Of a DNA stretch of 64,000 nt, positions 63,593 through 64,000 are shown in pieces; within the stretch, counting starts at the first letter, position 1, and each line of letters starts with the position of its first letter. Source of the DNA: JAGRCP01 sp942490705 (GTDB taxonomy: Bacteria; Chloroflexota; Anaerolineae; Caldilineales; Caldilineaceae); NCBI GenBank assembly GCA_942490705.1, contig CALNXY010000012.1, positions 682,001-746,000 on the forward strand, in the 5' to 3' direction. A program made the position numbers and the translations under genes. Below the pieces are notes generated by a model. That model ran no database searches. It saw only the letters and a list, made by a program, of their open reading frames with translations, and was not told where the DNA came from.

Positions 63593-64000
63593 CTGTACTG
63601 CGATCCTGTGTACTGCGATCCTGGGTCGGGGACGCCATCGCCTGTTCCGCTCCCGAATCGCCGGCGACCGCCGGCGATGTGACGTTGGCAGCGGAGGGTG
63701 GCGTCGTTGGCCCGGCTTGGGCGTTGCGCACAAGTTCCAGCAACTCATCGGCAGAGATCAGGCCGATGAACCGACCGCCGTCGTCATAGACGGCAACATC
63801 TCGCGCCCCGGATTGGGCCATGGCGTCCCACACGTCCGTCAGCGAATCATCAATGCCTGCGCGCGGAATGTCCGCGACGGGAATCATGTAGTCGACGATC
63901 CGGCCCAGCGGTCCGACTGCGCGCAGCCCCTCGATCAAGCGATCTCGGGTCAGGATGCCGGCCAACTCTCCGCTGAGATCCATCACCGGGTAGTCGGTTT
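63585..64000 (-). CDS. CBS-domain protein, truncated at window end
   Basis: The frame runs off the right edge (codons T-D-Y-P-V before the internal Met), so only the C-terminal ~137 residues are present. It holds the end of a first CBS motif (DYPVMDLSGELAGILTRDRL) and a full second one (VAVYDDGGRFIGLISADELL), followed by a Pro/Thr/Ser-rich tail ending with two copies of TQDRS. CBS pairs bind adenosyl nucleotides. The layout recalls site-2-protease-type proteins with CBS tails, but the N-terminus is not visible. Overlaps the hydrolase start. Confidence 0.85.
   Translation of the reverse strand, partial: TDYPVMDLSGELAGILTRDRLIEGLRAVGPLGRIVDYMIPVADIPRAGIDDSLTDVWDAMAQSGARDVAVYDDGGRFIGLISADELLELVRNAQAGPTTPPSAANVTSPAVAGDSGAEQAMASPTQDRSTQDRSTDG

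Overview
This window is a G+C-rich bacterial chromosome segment with no rRNA, tRNA, CRISPR array, phage or insertion sequence that I can see. The gene content suggests a Chloroflexota bacterium, probably of the Anaerolineae/Caldilineae group. This rests on family knowledge, not on a marker phylogeny. Supporting signs are secreted proteins with Thr/Pro-rich linkers, SH3b, PA14 and META domains, a SARP-NB-ARC-WD40 regulator, a fused CoA-ligase/acetyltransferase, a full LIV-type ABC transporter, a dodecin, and a branched isoprenoid enzyme (HMG-CoA reductase).

Layout. 1-2.5 kb: end of purK, then purF. 2.7-6 kb: a small membrane protein and a Pat-like NDP-forming acyl-CoA synthetase/GNAT fusion. 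6.2-8.6 kb: a secreted SH3b/beta-propeller protein. 8.8-14.2 kb: a TetR-controlled RND efflux operon with a clear palindromic operator. 14.3-15.8 kb: a thioredoxin-fold protein and an M42 aminopeptidase. 15.9-20.5 kb: oxidoreductases (two zinc dehydrogenases, an SDR, an aldo/keto reductase) around a dodecin. 20.7-23.5 kb: HMG-CoA reductase and an enoyl-CoA hydratase-family enzyme. 23.5-27.4 kb (minus strand): coaE, a small membrane protein, dnaJ, prmA, rsmE. 27.8-33.6 kb: branched-chain amino acid ABC transporter livJHMGF, with a hairpin after the binding protein and an almost identical one at the operon end. 33.8-38.7 kb (minus): a response regulator and a SARP/STAND/WD40 regulator broken by one base. 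38.8-41.9 kb: a RamB/ScfR-like regulator divergent from isocitrate lyase, with two palindromes between them. 42-43.8 kb: a membrane protein, a DinB-like and a SnoaL-like protein. 43.9-46.4 kb (minus): two PLP aminotransferases. 46.9-59.3 kb: envelope and secreted proteins (DUF4377/META lipoprotein, RDD protein, two paralogous SH3b-PA14 proteins, other surface proteins), with a binding protein and pgi between them. 59.4-64 kb: an M20 peptidase, then minus-strand purD, rpe, an alpha/beta hydrolase and a CBS-domain gene running off the window.

How it fits together: purine synthesis (purK, purF, purD), central carbon metabolism (pgi, rpe, aceA), amino-acid uptake and transamination (liv, two aminotransferases, peptidases) and a protein-rich cell surface suggest a heterotroph living on peptides, amino acids and short-chain acids. 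Three genes (SARP/STAND at 38.05 kb, DUF4377/META at 47.23-47.26 kb, binding protein at 53.6 and 54.35 kb) are each broken by single-base shifts that leave the downstream homology intact. I read these as either sequence errors or very recent mutations. I found no clearly new multi-gene system. The best leads are the palindromic repeat inside rsmE, the divergent aceA control region, the HMG-CoA reductase with an extra N-terminal domain, and the STAND regulator paired with an orphan response regulator.
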